The notes: a model not told the origin generated them from the sequence alone. Positions 23,860 to 37,588 are shown, numbered from the stretch's first letter. The stretch: DNA of 60,000 nt from Adiantum capillus-veneris (GCA_014529385.2 CM043958.1:126209817-126269816), one strand, 5' to 3'. Program-made: numbers and translations.

Positions 23860-25361
23860 ATGATGTATCAAATGTGTGCTCGAGGGGCGGACACCTATGG
23901 TCATGCAGGGCTGATGCTCTCTCTGTCTCGCGGAGGGGATCCAACATCACTTGGATGCTTTGCATAGTTTTGCCCATGAAAGTGGTTTGTCTGTCAACCT
24001 TGGTAAAACCACAGTGGATCAGGCGGTCAGTGCCCGCATTCACATACGGCCAGGAGACCATGGAGTATATAGATGCTTACACTTACCTTGGAGTGGTTTT
24101 TAGTGGACCAGCATTTTCATTGAGGAGAGCAGCAGAGACTAGATTGACCAGAGCCCATTCGGCATTGGGTAGATTGGAGAGGATGTGTTCACAGGTTCAG
24201 TTTCAGGAGCCTCGGACGAAGCACTAGCTCTTTGACACTTTGGTGGCTTTTGCGTTGCTCTATGGAGCTGAGATCTGGGGACATGTAGAAGCCCCTGGTC
24301 TCCATGATCTCACGGCTCATTAGAGCCAAAGCTTCAGTACCACGTGCCATTATCCAGGCAGAGCTAGCTGCCCCCCCACTAGTAATTGAGACGCTTACCA
24401 GATCCGTCTCCTTCATACACCACATGTGGGAACTTCCCAGAGACAGATACGCCCGCCTTGCACTGGAGATACAGCATGCTGGTATGGGGAGACGACAACA
24501 TGGTATGAGGCGCATGGGTTCAGTATAGACAGATTACCACCCTTCCAGTACTCACTGGATGCACCCTCCCTGACTCTTATACAGTCCGAGATCACCAGGC
24601 TCATCCGCCAAGACCTGACTTAGTTAGACACCAGGAGGACATGGATACAGCCAGCACAGGCGCTGGGCACGAAGATGGCTTTCTACAGAGAGCATCTTCT
24701 CCAGCTTACGACGGACGGTTTTGTGACGAGGCCCAGATACATGGACACCCATTTGTCTCATGGGATACGGTGCGCTATTGGCCGGAGACGCACATCTTCA
24801 CACCAGCTACGGATCGAGACGGGGAGATACAGCGGAGTACCAACAGAGGCCAGGACATGCCCCCTGTGTGACATGGAGCCTGAGACAGAGTTACACTACA
24901 CATGCCACTGCCCCGTCTACTACGAGATACGAGGCCGCTTCCACTGCTTGTTCAGAGAGGGCTTTGGACCACTCTCCACAGTCATGAGGTACGAGGATCA
25001 GAGATACCTGGGTTTGTTTCTGCTTGAGTTGCGCAGACACACAGAGAGCCTCATGGGAGGAGAGGCCAGCCAGTCTCAGAGACACATCACAAACTTCTTT
25101 AGAGCAGACACTGGACACACAAAGGAGCTACTACCACAGCAAATCTCGTCGCCTCACACCAGAGGCACACTGGTCGACCGAGTAATTGAGTTTGGGAGAT
25201 CTAGACACCCACAACTACGGAGGACTACACAGCATCGACAGAGACTACATCAGAGGATTCGGATCACTTTGGCCCGACATGCACGACGCCCGGACAGATT
25301 GCTGACCATGGAGGAGATTGATGAGATCCGCCAGCGACCAATGTTGGATCTCTTGTGACTT
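23860..25361 (+). pseudogene. LINE family B, 5'-truncated copy (RT end to C-terminus)
   Basis: It begins inside the reverse transcriptase (HLDALHSFAHESGL-like text broken by frameshifts, then AYTYLGVVFSGPAF at about 24,080) and continues through the thumb/connection region. The C-terminal Cys/His module follows: CPLCDMEPETELHYTCHCPV at about 24,850-24,930, then YYEIRGRFHCLFREGF, and the ending DEIRQRPMLDLL before TGA. The order matches the longer copy at 27,124-31,234. Frameshifts make it dead. Its 3' UTR is interrupted by a GIY-YIG ORF. Confidence 0.85.
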
Positions 25362-25371
25362 GTGATAGTGT

Positions 25372-26010
25372 TGTGCAAAACAACTGAATTGATTTCAGGG
25401 ATAGAAGGCGGATCTGAACGAGAACCTTTAGGAATCCAAGTTCTTTTAAACTGACTTGAAGGGAGAACTAACTCGGGTTTGGGATGCCTTCGCCAAAGCA
25501 TAGGTTTCTTATGGTAAATTGTCTTATTTTTACGTAAAGAAGACTTTCCTTCCAAGTTGAAACCTTTAGGGGAAAAAGTATGCAAAGTTCTCATCCAAAA
25601 CAACTCTCGAGGCCACGCTGATTTATAGAACACTGTAGAGTTTCTAAAATTACCTTCTATGTGCTCAATGGGAAAACAACGGAAAGACTGAAACCCATGT
25701 TTTGCTATTGCCGCATACAAGGGTTTCACACTTTCACGTACGGTGCTCTTACTTTGAACTTTTCTCGCTTCTCTTACATGTTCCTGAAAACGAACAAAAG
25801 CTGTTCGAAAGGTTTGGCCAACATACATCATAGAACTATCGTGAATATTATAAATAACATAAATAACTTGAGAGGTATGAACCGGACTTAGAGGACGATC
25901 TACCGCAAGATGTTTTTTCCTTAAACGCCTCAAACGATTGAGGGCTTTTATGGAAGAACTTGTGTAATGAGTACTAACTAAGACATTCTTAAAAGAAGCC
26001 CAACGAATAG
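25372..26010 (-). CDS. GIY-YIG nuclease-like ORF inserted in a LINE 3' UTR
   Basis: An uninterrupted minus-strand frame (ORF limits 26,047-25,250, of which both ends are LINE antisense) encodes a GIY-YIG domain. The core order is VIYVIYNI, MYVGQT, FVRFQEHV (candidate catalytic Arg and the His), LYAAIAKHGFQSF, RELFWMRTL (candidate catalytic Glu) and KGFNLE (the late Asn). All five landmark positions of the fold are present. A basic leader (RLRRLRKKH) precedes it and a Lys/Arg-rich tail follows. Penelope-like retroelements carry such a domain at one end, but the Cys pair they usually have beside the first motif is absent here, so a free-standing or homing-type origin is possible. Intact start and stop codons of its own are not evident. 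Probably a mobile fragment, not a host gene. Confidence 0.65.
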
Positions 26011-26098
26011 GACCACCACATTGTAACAATCTGGTCTCATAGGTCATTTTGGCCTTTTGAAGACGTTAATATAACATTTCATTTCTCTCTCTCTCTCA
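26011..26098 (+). mobile_element. LINE family B 3' end with short (CT)n tail
   Basis: CCACCACATTGTAAC, CTCATAGGTCATTTTGGCC and GACGTTAATATAACATTTC lead into about 16 bp of CT. This is the 3' terminus of the copy that begins at 23,860, resumed after the GIY-YIG insert. Confidence 0.8.
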
Positions 26099-27118
<1,020 letters not shown>

Positions 27119-27303
27119 AGAAAACAGGTATCTTTTTAGGAGATGATCTTACGCTCTCACAACTTGCACATATGAGAGAGGTCATGCCGAAAATTATAGC
27201 AGCAAGGGAGAAGGGAAAGTTAGCCTTCTACAGAAATGTAGTAGTAGTGATTACAGAGCACCGCTCTACATGACGGTGCGAGACCTATGGGACCACTCTC
27301 AGG

Positions 27304-28444
27304 ATGGCGGTTTGGAACTGTAATGGTTCGTATAGACTTGATGTGGGAGCCTTTGAGGACAGTTTCAGAGACAGAGACATTGTTTTCTACTCAGAGACTC
27401 ATCAGGCTCCAGGACAATTGATGCTGCATATATCAGGATACAGATGGGAGACAACTTGCCGGACATGCACTAGATCTGCGCATGGGACTAGAGGATCAGG
27501 AGGTGTAGCAGTTCTTTTCAGAGAGGAGCTCCAACCACTACTGCACATACTTCGTAGAGATGATCAGGCCAGATACTTGTGGGTGAGGCTGAGGGCAGGG
27601 ACTGGACGTTTCTTGTACATCGCCATATGCTATTTTCCTCCCAGCACTTCTAATATATGCTTCACCTAGAGGACAGTCTCCTTACTTTGTACTTGATGAT
27701 GATATCTGGGAGTTCTCCAAGGATGGAGACATCATACTTTTGGGGGATTTCAATGCTCGTACAGGTAGCTCACAGACGATCTTCTATGACACCTCAGAGG
27801 AGATGCTCAGAGAGCTAGAGCCAGAGGAGATGGGGCTTGAGAGATGCTCACACGACAGAGAGCATACAGAGTATGGGAGATACCTGAGGGAGATGACGAC
27901 TACTCACAGTTTAGCCATACTGAATGGCTTACCGACTTTCTCATCGTCTACAGGTTTTACTTGTTTTCCACACAAACATGGGTCCAATACTGTAGACTAT
28001 GTTCTGACACATCCGAGCTTTATCTCTCACATTCAGGATTTCACAGTGGGGCCCAGGCCTGTTGGGATAGCAGTAGATCATGCACTTTTGACATTATCAG
28101 TCTCCTTTGAGTACAATACATCTCAGGCCTCACGGGGTGGTAGACATCCACGCTATACTTTTACACCAGAGACTGACTCAGTCTATGCAAAGGAGATACG
28201 TAGACTTTTATGCACATTAGAGCCAGTATACACAATGGAGGAGATCACATCTATGCTGACAGTGACATTGCATGGGGCAGCGACAGAGGCATACCCACAC
28301 ACTCAACCTGGTCAGAGACGTCGTTCTGGGCACATGCCTCAGAACAACTGGTATGATGAGGAGTGTCGACAGAGGAGAGCTCAGATACAGGGGGAGCTTG
28401 CATTGGGAGTGATCACCTATAGACAGTCTCGTATCGCTACATGA
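27304..28444 (+). pseudogene. LINE family B apurinic endonuclease domain
   Basis: Two frames joined by a frameshift near 27,665. The first holds MAVWNCNG, the metal-binding Glu of SETHQ and GSGGVAVLF. The second holds GDFNARTG (catalytic Asp/Asn), NTVDYVLTHP and VDHALLTL, in the order of EEP/APE nucleases. It would nick target DNA to prime reverse transcription. Inactive as it stands because of the frameshift and a TGA at about 28,442. Confidence 0.85.
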
Positions 28445-28690
28445 CGACTAGTGCGACGGAAGAAGCGAGCTTTCTTGGTCCAGATGGAGCAAGATTTATA
28501 TCAGCTCTTCCTTAGTAGAGATTCAGGAGAGGCTTGGCGTTTATTCCATGAGCAGTCTCCCCCACCAATGATTACTTCTACAGAGATATGGGGGCAATAT
28601 GCAGCATCTTTATACACTGTACCTGGATAGCCACCACTACCAGATCCACCACAGCCATGTCCGGCAACGAGCACCTTCTTTACCACTGAG

Positions 28691-30209
28691 ATGGTAAAGG
28701 AGGCCATTGACAGGATGAAGACCAGACGGGCACAGGATCATGAGGGTTTGGTAGCAGAGCACATTATACATGCTAGGGATTTGTTGGCAGAGATGCTTGC
28801 ACGATTATTCAACCGTGTCATGTGTGAGGGCTTTCTTGAGTCTTGGAGATTATCTACTATTGTACCTATCTTCAAGACAGGAGACCCCACAGTGCCAGGG
28901 AATTACCGTACTATCATGGTAGGACACATTGGCACGGTTGTATGCATCCATCCTTGAGCATAGGCTGAGCACTTGGGCAGAGATTATGGGCATACGGGCA
29001 CCTGGGCAGGCTGGTTTCAGGAGGGGTTTCTCCACACTAGATCATGTCTTTACACTCAGAGCTATCATTGAGGAGGGTCGAGCACATGGTAGACGGATAT
29101 ATTGCAGCTTTGTGGACTTCTGCAAAGCTTTTGACACAATACCGAGGGCCAGATTGATGCGTCAACTTATGGAATTGGGGGTACCCACAGAGCTGATATG
29201 GGGGATTATGGCATTGTACAGCTCAGAGATGGGTCATGTACGCACATCATAGGGGATATCTGACATAGTTCACTCCACTATCAGAGTGAAACAGGGATGC
29301 CCATTGTCCTCTACTTTATTTGGTATGTATGTTGATGAGGTCTCTGATTATATTGACAGAGGAGGAGATAGAGGTGCTCAGCTTGCGGGGATATGGATCC
29401 CTCTTTTATTGTATGCTGACGATATCGTGTTGATATCAGACTCACCAGAGGGTATGCAGAGACATTTGGACGCATTGCATAGTTTTGCAGGGGATAGTGG
29501 ATTGTCTATCAACCTTGGTAAAACCAAGGTCATGGTATTTAATACCACGCCACAGTGGGTTAGGAGATCAGCACCTACATTCACATATGGGCAAGACAGT
29601 ATGGAGTACACTGATGCATACACATATCTTGGGGTGGTCTTTAGTGGACCGAGGTTCACACTGAAAGTGGCAGCAGACACTAGATTGACTCGTGCCTATG
29701 CAGCCCTAGGCGGTTTAGAGAGGATTTGTTTGCAGGTTCAGTTCCAGGAACCTCGAACAAAGCTCTGGCTTTTCGACACTTTGGTCGCTTCAGTTATGCA
29801 CTACGGGGTTCAGGTTTGGGGACCTTCTGTTGACAGTGTTGGATGGAGTAATATGGAGAGACCCTTGATATCTATGATTTCTAGGTTGATTAGAGCCAAG
29901 GCCTCAGTTCCACATGACATCATACGTGCGGAGCTGGCTGCCCCACCTATGGAGGTTGAGGCACTCACCAGATCAGTATCATTTGTACACAGCTTATGGG
30001 ACACCACCAGGGACAGGTATGCTAGGCTTGCTCTTGAGTCATCCAGACAGTTGGCATTACAGGGAGATACATCATGTTGGTATGCACAGATGAGCTCATG
30101 GTTTCAGAGGCATGGTTTCAGCATGGACAAGCTGCCCCCTTTCCAGTATTCTCTTGATGCACCATCTTTGGCTCTCACACGGATGGAGACTACTAGACTC
30201 ATTCGGTAG
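28691..30209 (+). pseudogene. LINE family B reverse transcriptase
   Basis: Three frame segments (28,691-28,957, 28,929-29,252 and 29,286-30,209) together carry the RT fingers and palm: FKTGDPTVPGNYR, GQAGFRRGFSTLDHVFTLR, FVDFCKAFDTIPR, KQGCPLSSTLFGMY, YADDIVLISD and LSINLGKTKVMVF. The YADD metal-binding box is intact. A frameshift and an in-frame stop separate the segments. Confidence 0.88.
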
Positions 30210-31123
30210 GATCTTATCCAGCTTGATAGCAAGAGGACATGGATAGAGCCATCACGGGAGTTGGGTACGAAGAGGGCTTTCTATAGAGAGCATCTTCTCC
30301 AACTCACGACAGACGGATTTGTCACACGGCCCAGCTACATGGACACACATCTATCTCATGGGTTACGATGTGCCATAGGCCAGATTCGCACATGTTCACA
30401 CCAGCTTGGGATTGAGACAGGTAGATTCAGAGGCATACCAGCAGACAGTAGGATATGTCAGTTATGCCATGCAGAGCCAGAGACAGAGTTTCACTACATG
30501 TCATTGCACAGTCTACTATGAGATACGGGGACGCTTTCATTGTTTATTCAGAGATGGTTTTGACTCGTTAGATAGAGTCATGAGATATCAAGATCAAAGA
30601 TGTCTCGGATTATTTCTACTTGAGATACAGAGACAGAGACGCTCTATTGAGAGGGCAAAGACAGAGACAGCCCCAGAGACGCATCTCAGATTTCTTCAGT
30701 CTGAGTACCACAGAGCCAGAGGGGACACCACCATCACAAAGCTCGGTTCCCACCCATACACACACCAATGGTACTCTCATTGACCGAGCTATAGAGTTGG
30801 GGAGATTGAGACGACCGCGGCTGAGGAGGGGAGCCACGCAACACCGACGGAGATTGCGACAGAGAATCCATAGGATTCTAGCACGACACCCAGAGTGTCG
30901 ATCAAGATAGGCCTCATGCTACTGCATATTATATCATGGTGACACTTATCCCCATTCTGTACCATTGTGGCATGATACCATAGGAGTCGGTAGCACTCCT
31001 AGATCAGTTCTTTGTTTGTAGTTTTCTTTGTTTGTACCCAGACTTGGTACTAGACTCATCATTGTAATCAGTTGTCTCATAGGTCATTTTGGCCTTTTGT
31101 AGACGTTAATATATCATTTCATT

Positions 31124-31552
<429 letters not shown>

Positions 31553-32439
31553 TGTAACAAACTTGGACACTCCAAGTCGAGAATCTACCGCGACACCACA
31601 AATAATCGCTTCAAAACAGTTCACAGTTCACACTTGATTCGACACTGGCCCGCCGGCAGAGTTCCGTGCCTAGAGATATTGGCCCCAAAGACTGGCGCCC
31701 CTTTCGGTATTTCTTTTTGTATTAATCTGTGTTCAAAGTACAAGAGAGTAAGCAAACGCTCACTCTCAGACTCTACGTCCAGATGCTTTGCAAAGAGGGA
31801 GGCTTGCCCACTTATTTAAAGGTTTACAAGGGATGCTAAAAGGAGAGCCCCAAAAGCTAACTTTCCCTCACAAACTCTCTCTTGAGAGAAAATAAAGCAA
31901 GGCTTAATAAAAAGCTCTCTCTCTATCTCCTAGCGTAAAATAAATCAACCAATGCTGCGCCAAAATCTGCCCCAAAAGCTGTTGTAGGACAGTCCGCCAA
32001 AAGCGCCGCAAAATCCGGGCCAGTCTGTACGGACCTGCCACATGTCACCATTTTTTCAAATTGCGGGCATGTTCGTGCTGCAACGCCACGTCATCAATTT
32101 TTCAGCCCACCGTGCCGGGACTATTCTCAGCCAAAGGGGAGGTGTGTGTGTGTGTGTGTACTGGGCAGCCACGTCACTGAGTTGTGACATACCCCCCTCT
32201 TGGGAGCACTGTAATCGCTCTCGATTACGCCTGCACAAAAGACAAAAGCCATAAACTATCTTAGGAGACACACTGTTAGTACCGACGCACTAGGAACACA
32301 CATCTAGCACATGTACCAATCGACAATCACATCACAGGACATCACTTGACATCACATGAAAAATCACATTTAACATGCACTCGGATCTTAGACCATGATT
32401 CATCGGCAATGCAATTAGCAACCGCATCTAGATCCACTC

Positions 32440-32863
32440 AGGACCTCATAGATGCCCAATTGACTAACCCATACATCATCCGGTTAAATGTCGCAGGAGC
32501 ATTGGTTAAGCCAAAAGGCATCACCAAAAACTCAAATAACCCAAAAGTCGTCCGAAAGGCTGTCTTGTAGACGTCTCCCGACGCGATTCAGATCTGATGA
32601 TATCCACTTTTCAAGTCAATCCTGCTAAAGCACGAAGATCCCTGAAGTCGGTCAAGTATATCATCGATTTTAGAAATCGGAAATTTGTTCTTAATGGTGA
32701 TTTTATTGAGAGCTCTATAATCGATGCACATTCTCCAAAATCCGTCTTTCTTCAAAACCAACAACACAGGAGAACAGTACGATGAAATACTAGGATGGAC
32801 AAGACCCTTTTCCAAGAGGTCTTTCACTTGGTTCATAATCTCTTCGTTCTGGGCTCGGCTCAC
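32440..32863 (-). pseudogene. Gypsy reverse transcriptase, N-terminal part only
   Basis: The frame contains [59 protein letters not shown] and [11 protein letters not shown]. After a stop it continues as [20 protein letters not shown] and [11 protein letters not shown], then leaves homology before the catalytic YxDD box. The deletion therefore removed the RT palm, RNase H and integrase. Confidence 0.82.
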
Positions 32864-32969
32864 ACGATAGGGTGGCCGGTTCGGTGGTGTGCTTCCAGGT
32901 CTCAGATCAATGGTATGATCTTCAGGACGAACGGGTGGTAACTCGCCTAGCAGGCTCTCTGAGAAGCAA

Positions 32970-33953
32970 TCAGCATGAGAGGGAGAAAATCTTGGCGTTC
33001 TTTATCAAGTTCAAACATATCTCATCACTCAACTCTTTCAAAAAGATCGAGTAAACAAACAGACTGGATTTCATTAATTTAGAAATGGCCGAAGCCGATA
33101 CAATAGGGACAAACTCGCCCTTAAGTTTTACATCGAGTACAATAGTTCTGCCCTTCTCTGTGGTCAAAGTCGCTTTCCTCGCCTGATAGTCGACCACGGC
33201 GTTGTTCTTGTTGTACCAGGGAATTCCCAAGAGGACATCACAACCTTCCAAAGGCATTATGTAAAAGTCCTCATGCCCCAAATACCCCTGACAATGCAAC
33301 CGAAGTTTGCCAATGACTGGTGTAATGGAAACGTCCCTGCAGGGTGCCGCTAGAACTGCCTCTGCAAGTGGCCCCATTCGATCGAGAGTGATCTCGAGCC
33401 GCGCAGGCAATTCCGGTGAAATGAAGCTGGCCTTGGCTCCTCCATCAAAGAAAATCAGGGCTTCTTGGTCTTTCACTTTGCCCCAAGCTCGGCAAAGTTT
33501 TGTACTCTTGTCCATCGTGTTGGGATCAGTATCCACACAATCTGGAGCCAGTCTTGTTTTCATCTTGCCTTTTCTTCCACGGTCCTCAGCTGCTCTCGAA
33601 CTCTCAGGCCTTTCGTCGTCCTTGTCGTTCTGTTCTTTCTGTGCCTTTTTAGGGCACTTCGCAGAGATATGCCTAGTTTTCCCGCATCCAAAGCACTTCC
33701 CCTCCTTGATGTAGCGAGTCCTCTCTTGAGGAGTAAGTTTGGGTCGAGCATCCTTTTCTTTCTTTTCTGGATTGCTCTTCCTCTTTCTACTTTCATTTGT
33801 CGAAGTTTGTTCGGCTCTTTGCGTCATGATTTCATTTGTGGGGTAGGTCAAACTACCCGAGTGAATGGCAAAACCCCGTTTCGCATGACTCATCAACTCT
33901 TGAATGGAAGCTGACTTTTGTTCTAAGCAGTGATCTCGAATCTCCGAATGCAA
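32970..33953 (-). pseudogene. Gypsy gag zinc knuckle and protease (deleted element)
   Basis: It starts in gag (AKRGFAIHSG) with a Lys/Glu-rich linker, then a CCHC-type knuckle CFGCGKTRHISAKC (about 33,670). An aspartic protease follows with LIFFDGGAKASFISPEL at about 33,440, then KLRLHCQGYLGHEDFYIMPL and CDVLLGIPW. The usual D-(S/T)-G active-site triplet reads D-G-G here. The 5' part of gag is missing. Confidence 0.8.
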
Positions 33954-34415
33954 AGGAAGTCGATTGATCTTTGCCTAAAGCCACAAGTGCCGCGTAAAAA
34001 GGATCGGATTTCCCGTAGAAAAGAAATCGGACACGCTCTGATACCACTGTAACAGACTTGGACACTCCAAGTCGAGAATCTACCGCGACACCACAAATAA
34101 TCACTTCAAAATAGTTCACAGTTCACACTTGATTCGACACTAGCCTGACGGAGTTCCGTGCCTAGAGATATTGGCCCCAAAGACTGGCGCACCTTTCAGT
34201 ATTTCTTTTTGAGCTGTGTTCAAAGTACAAGAGAGTAGGCAGGCCCTCACACTCAGACTCTGCGTCCAGATGCTCTACAGAGTGGGAGGCCTACCCACTT
34301 ATTTAAAGGTTTACAAGGGATGCTAAAAGCAGAGCCCCAAAAGCTGTTAAAAATCAAAAGCTAGCTTTCCCTCACAAACTCTCTCTTGAGAGAAAATAAA
34401 GCAAGGCTTAATAAA

Positions 34416-34525
<110 letters not shown>

Positions 34526-34783
34526 CTTGCATAAAATAAAGCAGCCAAAGCTACGCCAAAATCTGCCCCAAAAGCTGGCCATAGAACAGTCCGCCAAAAG
34601 CGCCGCAAAATCCGGGCCAATCTATACGGACCTGCCACGTGTCACTATTTTCGCAAATTGCAGGCCTGTCAGTACTGCAACGCCACAACAGCAATTTTTC
34701 AGCCCACCGTGCCAGGACTGTTCTCAGCCTAAGGGAAGGTGCGTGTGTGTATTGGGCAGCCACATCTAAGTTGTGACACTTTC

Positions 34784-35771
34784 AGGAGCCTCGAACAAGC
34801 TCTGGCTTTTTGACACCCTGGTGGCTGCTCTATGGAGTTCAGATATGGGGGCCCTCTTTGGACCATCATGGGAGGTCGGGTCGGACTGATGGATGAAGAG
34901 GCATGGAAAAGCCTTTGGTCTCTATGATCTCACGGCTTATTAGAGCCAAGGCTTCAGTACCACATGACATTATTCGAGCAGAGCTAGCACCGTTCCCCCC
35001 CCCCCACACACACAACACACACACAAACCCAAACTAGTGGTTGAGGAGCTCAACAGGTCAGTCTCCTTTAAACACCAATTATGGGACCTCCCCAGTGATA
35101 GATATGCCTACCTAGCACTTGAGTTGACAGTTAGCTATGCAGGGAGATACAGCATGCTGGTATGGGGAGATGACATCATGGTTTCAAGGACATGGGTTCA
35201 GCATGGATAGATTGCCCCCTTTCCAATACTCATTGGATGCACCCTCTTTGACTCTTACACAGTCCGAGATCACCAGGCTCATCCGCCAAGACCTAACTCA
35301 GCTTGATACCAGGAGGACTTGGATACAACCGGCGTAGGAACTAGGCACGAAGATGGCTTTCTATAGAGACCATCTTCTTGAGCTTACTGAGGATGGTTTT
35401 GTGAAGCGGCCCAAATACATGGACACCCACTTATCTCATGGGATACGATGCGCTATTGGCCAGATACATCTTCACACCATCTTCGAATCGAGACTCGTAG
35501 ATAGAGCGTATGTCACATGGAGGCGGAGACAAAGTTGCACTACACATGCCGCTACCCAGTTTACTATGAAATACGAGGCCGCTTTCACTGCCCCTTCGGG
35601 GAGGGCTTTGGACCACTTTCTAGAGTCATGGGGTATGAGGATCAAAAATGTATGGGATTGTTTTTGCTCGAGCTGCGCAAACATAGAGAAAGCCTGATGA
35701 GAGGAGAGGCTAGCCAGTCTTAGGGACACTCGGAAACAGATGGAGCAGCTACCACAACAGCGCTCACGTTT
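34784..35771 (+). pseudogene. LINE family B fragment, right part
   Basis: Continues the target interrupted at 31,552: an RT-connection block (SLISRLIRAKASVPHDII-like), a GHGFSMDRLPPFQYSLDAPS block at about 35,190, YMDTHLSHGIRCAIGQ at about 35,420, then the Cys/His module with YYEIRGRFHC. It has frameshifts and an ACAC-rich insertion near 35,000. It is cut at 35,771 by the next LTR. Confidence 0.75.
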
Positions 35772-36450
35772 CGTAACAAACTTGGACACCCCAAGTCAAG
35801 ATTCTATCGCGACACAACAGAGATTCACTTCAAAACACTTCAGAAAATTAACAGTCGACACGGCCTGGGGCGTAGTTCCGTGCCAAGAGAGATAGGTATT
35901 TCTTTTAAATTAATCTTTGAGCAAAGTGCAACCGCCCGCAGGTCCTCGCTCTCAGACTCTGCGTCCAGATGCGCCGACTCCTGAGAAGTGAGCCCCTTGG
36001 GTCACTTATAAAGGTTACAAAGGGATGCCAAAAGTAGAGCCCCCAAAAGCAATAAATCAAAAGCAATCAACTCCAAAAGCATCTTTGGCTAAAATCTACC
36101 AACAAAAGCAGTCGGCGCCAATTGCGGAAATCCGTACAACCAGCCAGCGCGTTTCCCGGCAATCCGTACAATCAACGCATTTTCCGGCGTAATTTGCGGT
36201 CGTCCATACAGCAGCCACATCAGCATGATCTTCGCTTAAATTTTAATGGCCTAGGTGTCCCTAGGCTCCTCGGCAAAGATCCATAAGTTGGACATGCCCC
36301 CCTCTTGAAAGAATTGTAATCGTCCTCGATTACGCATGCAAAACAGACAGAGGCCATAAACTGTCTTAGTAGAAATTAATTGTTAGTACCGACGCACTAG
36401 ACACGACACATCTAGCACTTGTACAAAGACGACAGTCACATCACAACAGT
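35772..36450 (-). mobile_element. 3' LTR and interior stub of a minus-strand LTR element
   Basis: The LTR (35,772-36,294) starts CGTAACAAACTTGGACACC (first base mutated from the family's TGTAACA) and ends AAGTTGGACA. A polypurine tract, read AAGAGGGGGG on the minus strand, follows at about 36,296. The next 150 bp (TCGATTACGC, TTAGTACCGACGCACTAG, CATCTAGCAC) match the 3' interior of the elements at 32,200 and, inverted, 12,950-13,070. The rest is cut off by the hAT-like element. Confidence 0.7.
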
Positions 36451-36644
36451 CACAGGGGACGGAGGGGACAGGCCCTAGGGGCGGGGGACGGCCGAAACCA
36501 GGACGGGGACGGGCTCGGACAGATGGGAACAGCCGGAAATGAAGTGCCAAAGGTGGAACGCAAGGGAACGTCCCGAGGACAGACGAGGATGGCCAAAGAC
36601 GGGCAACCGATCAACGGTCAAATTTTTTGAATTTTGAAAATATG

Positions 36645-36726
36645 GGCCGTTTCAAACGGCCAATTGCAAACCCAACAACCATATTGAAAGTTTGAGGCGA
36701 CCCAGTGGCTATAAAAGCCACCCTTT
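36645..36726 (+). promoter_or_regulatory. TATA box in a hairpin, with an upstream palindrome
   Basis: GGCCGTTT and AAACGGCC form a perfect palindrome with a 1-base centre (36,645-36,661). Then GACCCA-GTGGCT and AGCCAC-(4 bases)-TGGGTC pair around the loop ATAAA (36,699-36,731), placing TATAAAA at the loop. A CT-rich leader and an ATG at 36,928 follow at promoter-like spacing. Confidence 0.5.
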
Positions 36727-36927
36727 GGGTCACTATGTCTCAAGTTCTCATTGCTCACGAGGCTTGGAGCTCTACCCTTGAGTCTCCTCTCTACCCACTT
36801 GGCACTCTCTCCCTCCTCTACCCTTGAGTCTCCTCTCTACCCACTCTCTCCCTCCTCTACCCTCTCAACTTTCAAGCTCTCCTCTACTCTCTCCACACAA
36901 GCTCTCCTCTACTCTCTCTCCACCATC

Positions 36928-37161
36928 ATGTCATCTCAAGCTAACTCCACCCAAGACGGCTCTTCTCGAACGAGGCCTACCGTGCAAACATGGTCGTGGT
37001 GGGATGAAGTCGACTCTACTGCACGTGGTCAAGGTGGCGGTGCAAGACCATGGACATGCAAGGCTCAAGCTATACCCATACACAATAGCACGTGTAATTA
37101 CAGATTAGAGCTCTCAAATAATTGCAAGAGTAGAAGTAAGAAAAAAGACTTGACACTTTGA
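36928..37161 (+). pseudogene. Short ORF resembling a transposase BED-finger start
   Basis: A 77-codon frame starts MSSQANSTQDGSSRT, then VQTWSWWDEVD and ARPWTCKAQA. The W-x-C-K spacing is like the first half of a BED zinc finger of hAT transposases, but the second Cys is Gln and the frame soon ends in a Lys-rich tail. Probably a truncated transposase N-terminus, with no function expected. Alternatively an unrelated small ORF. Confidence 0.35.
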
Positions 37162-37427
37162 AAGTTGAGCCATAACATTGAGTAAAATACGCTTCGCTTA
37201 ATTTTGGCTAACAAGACCCGCCAACAAAAAAACCAAAGGTGACATATACCATAATGAGACTACAAGGAGGGCAAACCAGTGACCACAATACCAAAAGTGT
37301 AACAAACTGCTGACATGTCGACCTACTAAAGAACGGAGCTACCGGCCGAGGGGACTAAACCCTAAGAAGAACAAGTAACAAAAGGAGTGTCACAAAGTAA
37401 TGATGTGGTTGCCCGAGAGTAGAAACC

Positions 37428-37588
37428 CTAACCCTAATTTCTGCCAAAAACCCTAACTGCTGAAACCCTAATTCTGGAAATCCTAACCCTAAAACCTGCA
37501 AACCCTAATTTTGGAAACCCTAACCCTAAAACCTGCAAACCCTAATTCTGGAAATCCTAACCCTAAAACTGCAGAAACCCTAACCCTA
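37428..37588. repeat. Telomere-like AACCCTAA tract in the left inverted LTR
   Basis: At least ten AACCCTAA-type units are separated by TTCTGGAAATCC, TTTTGGAAA and ACCTGCA. They match the tract at 14,602-14,735 in order and orientation, and that at 48,305-48,475 in reverse complement. Confidence 0.8.

Larger units (their letters stand above)
36450..37297 (+). mobile_element. Possible hAT-like DNA element, 5' part
   Basis: It begins near a CAGGGGACGG motif, similar to hAT ends, followed by a GGGGACGG / GGAACG-rich subterminal zone (36,455-36,580). Then come a palindrome, a TATA box (TATAAAA at 36,712), a CT-rich leader and a short ORF. Matching CCGTTCC-rich sequence of opposite orientation lies at 48,890-49,045, beyond the nested retroelement, and could be the other end. 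The flanks show no clear 8-bp duplication, so the class is tentative. Confidence 0.42.

Noticed and set aside
23355-24227. 290-codon plus ORF as a protein gene
   Set aside because: Its first half has no resemblance to anything and the second half is out-of-frame LINE RT text; it is a chance frame across the truncated LINE.
37428-37588. AACCCTAA arrays as a real telomere or chromosome end
   Set aside because: The units are interrupted and embedded at a fixed position within an LTR family that occurs in several places and in both orientations.
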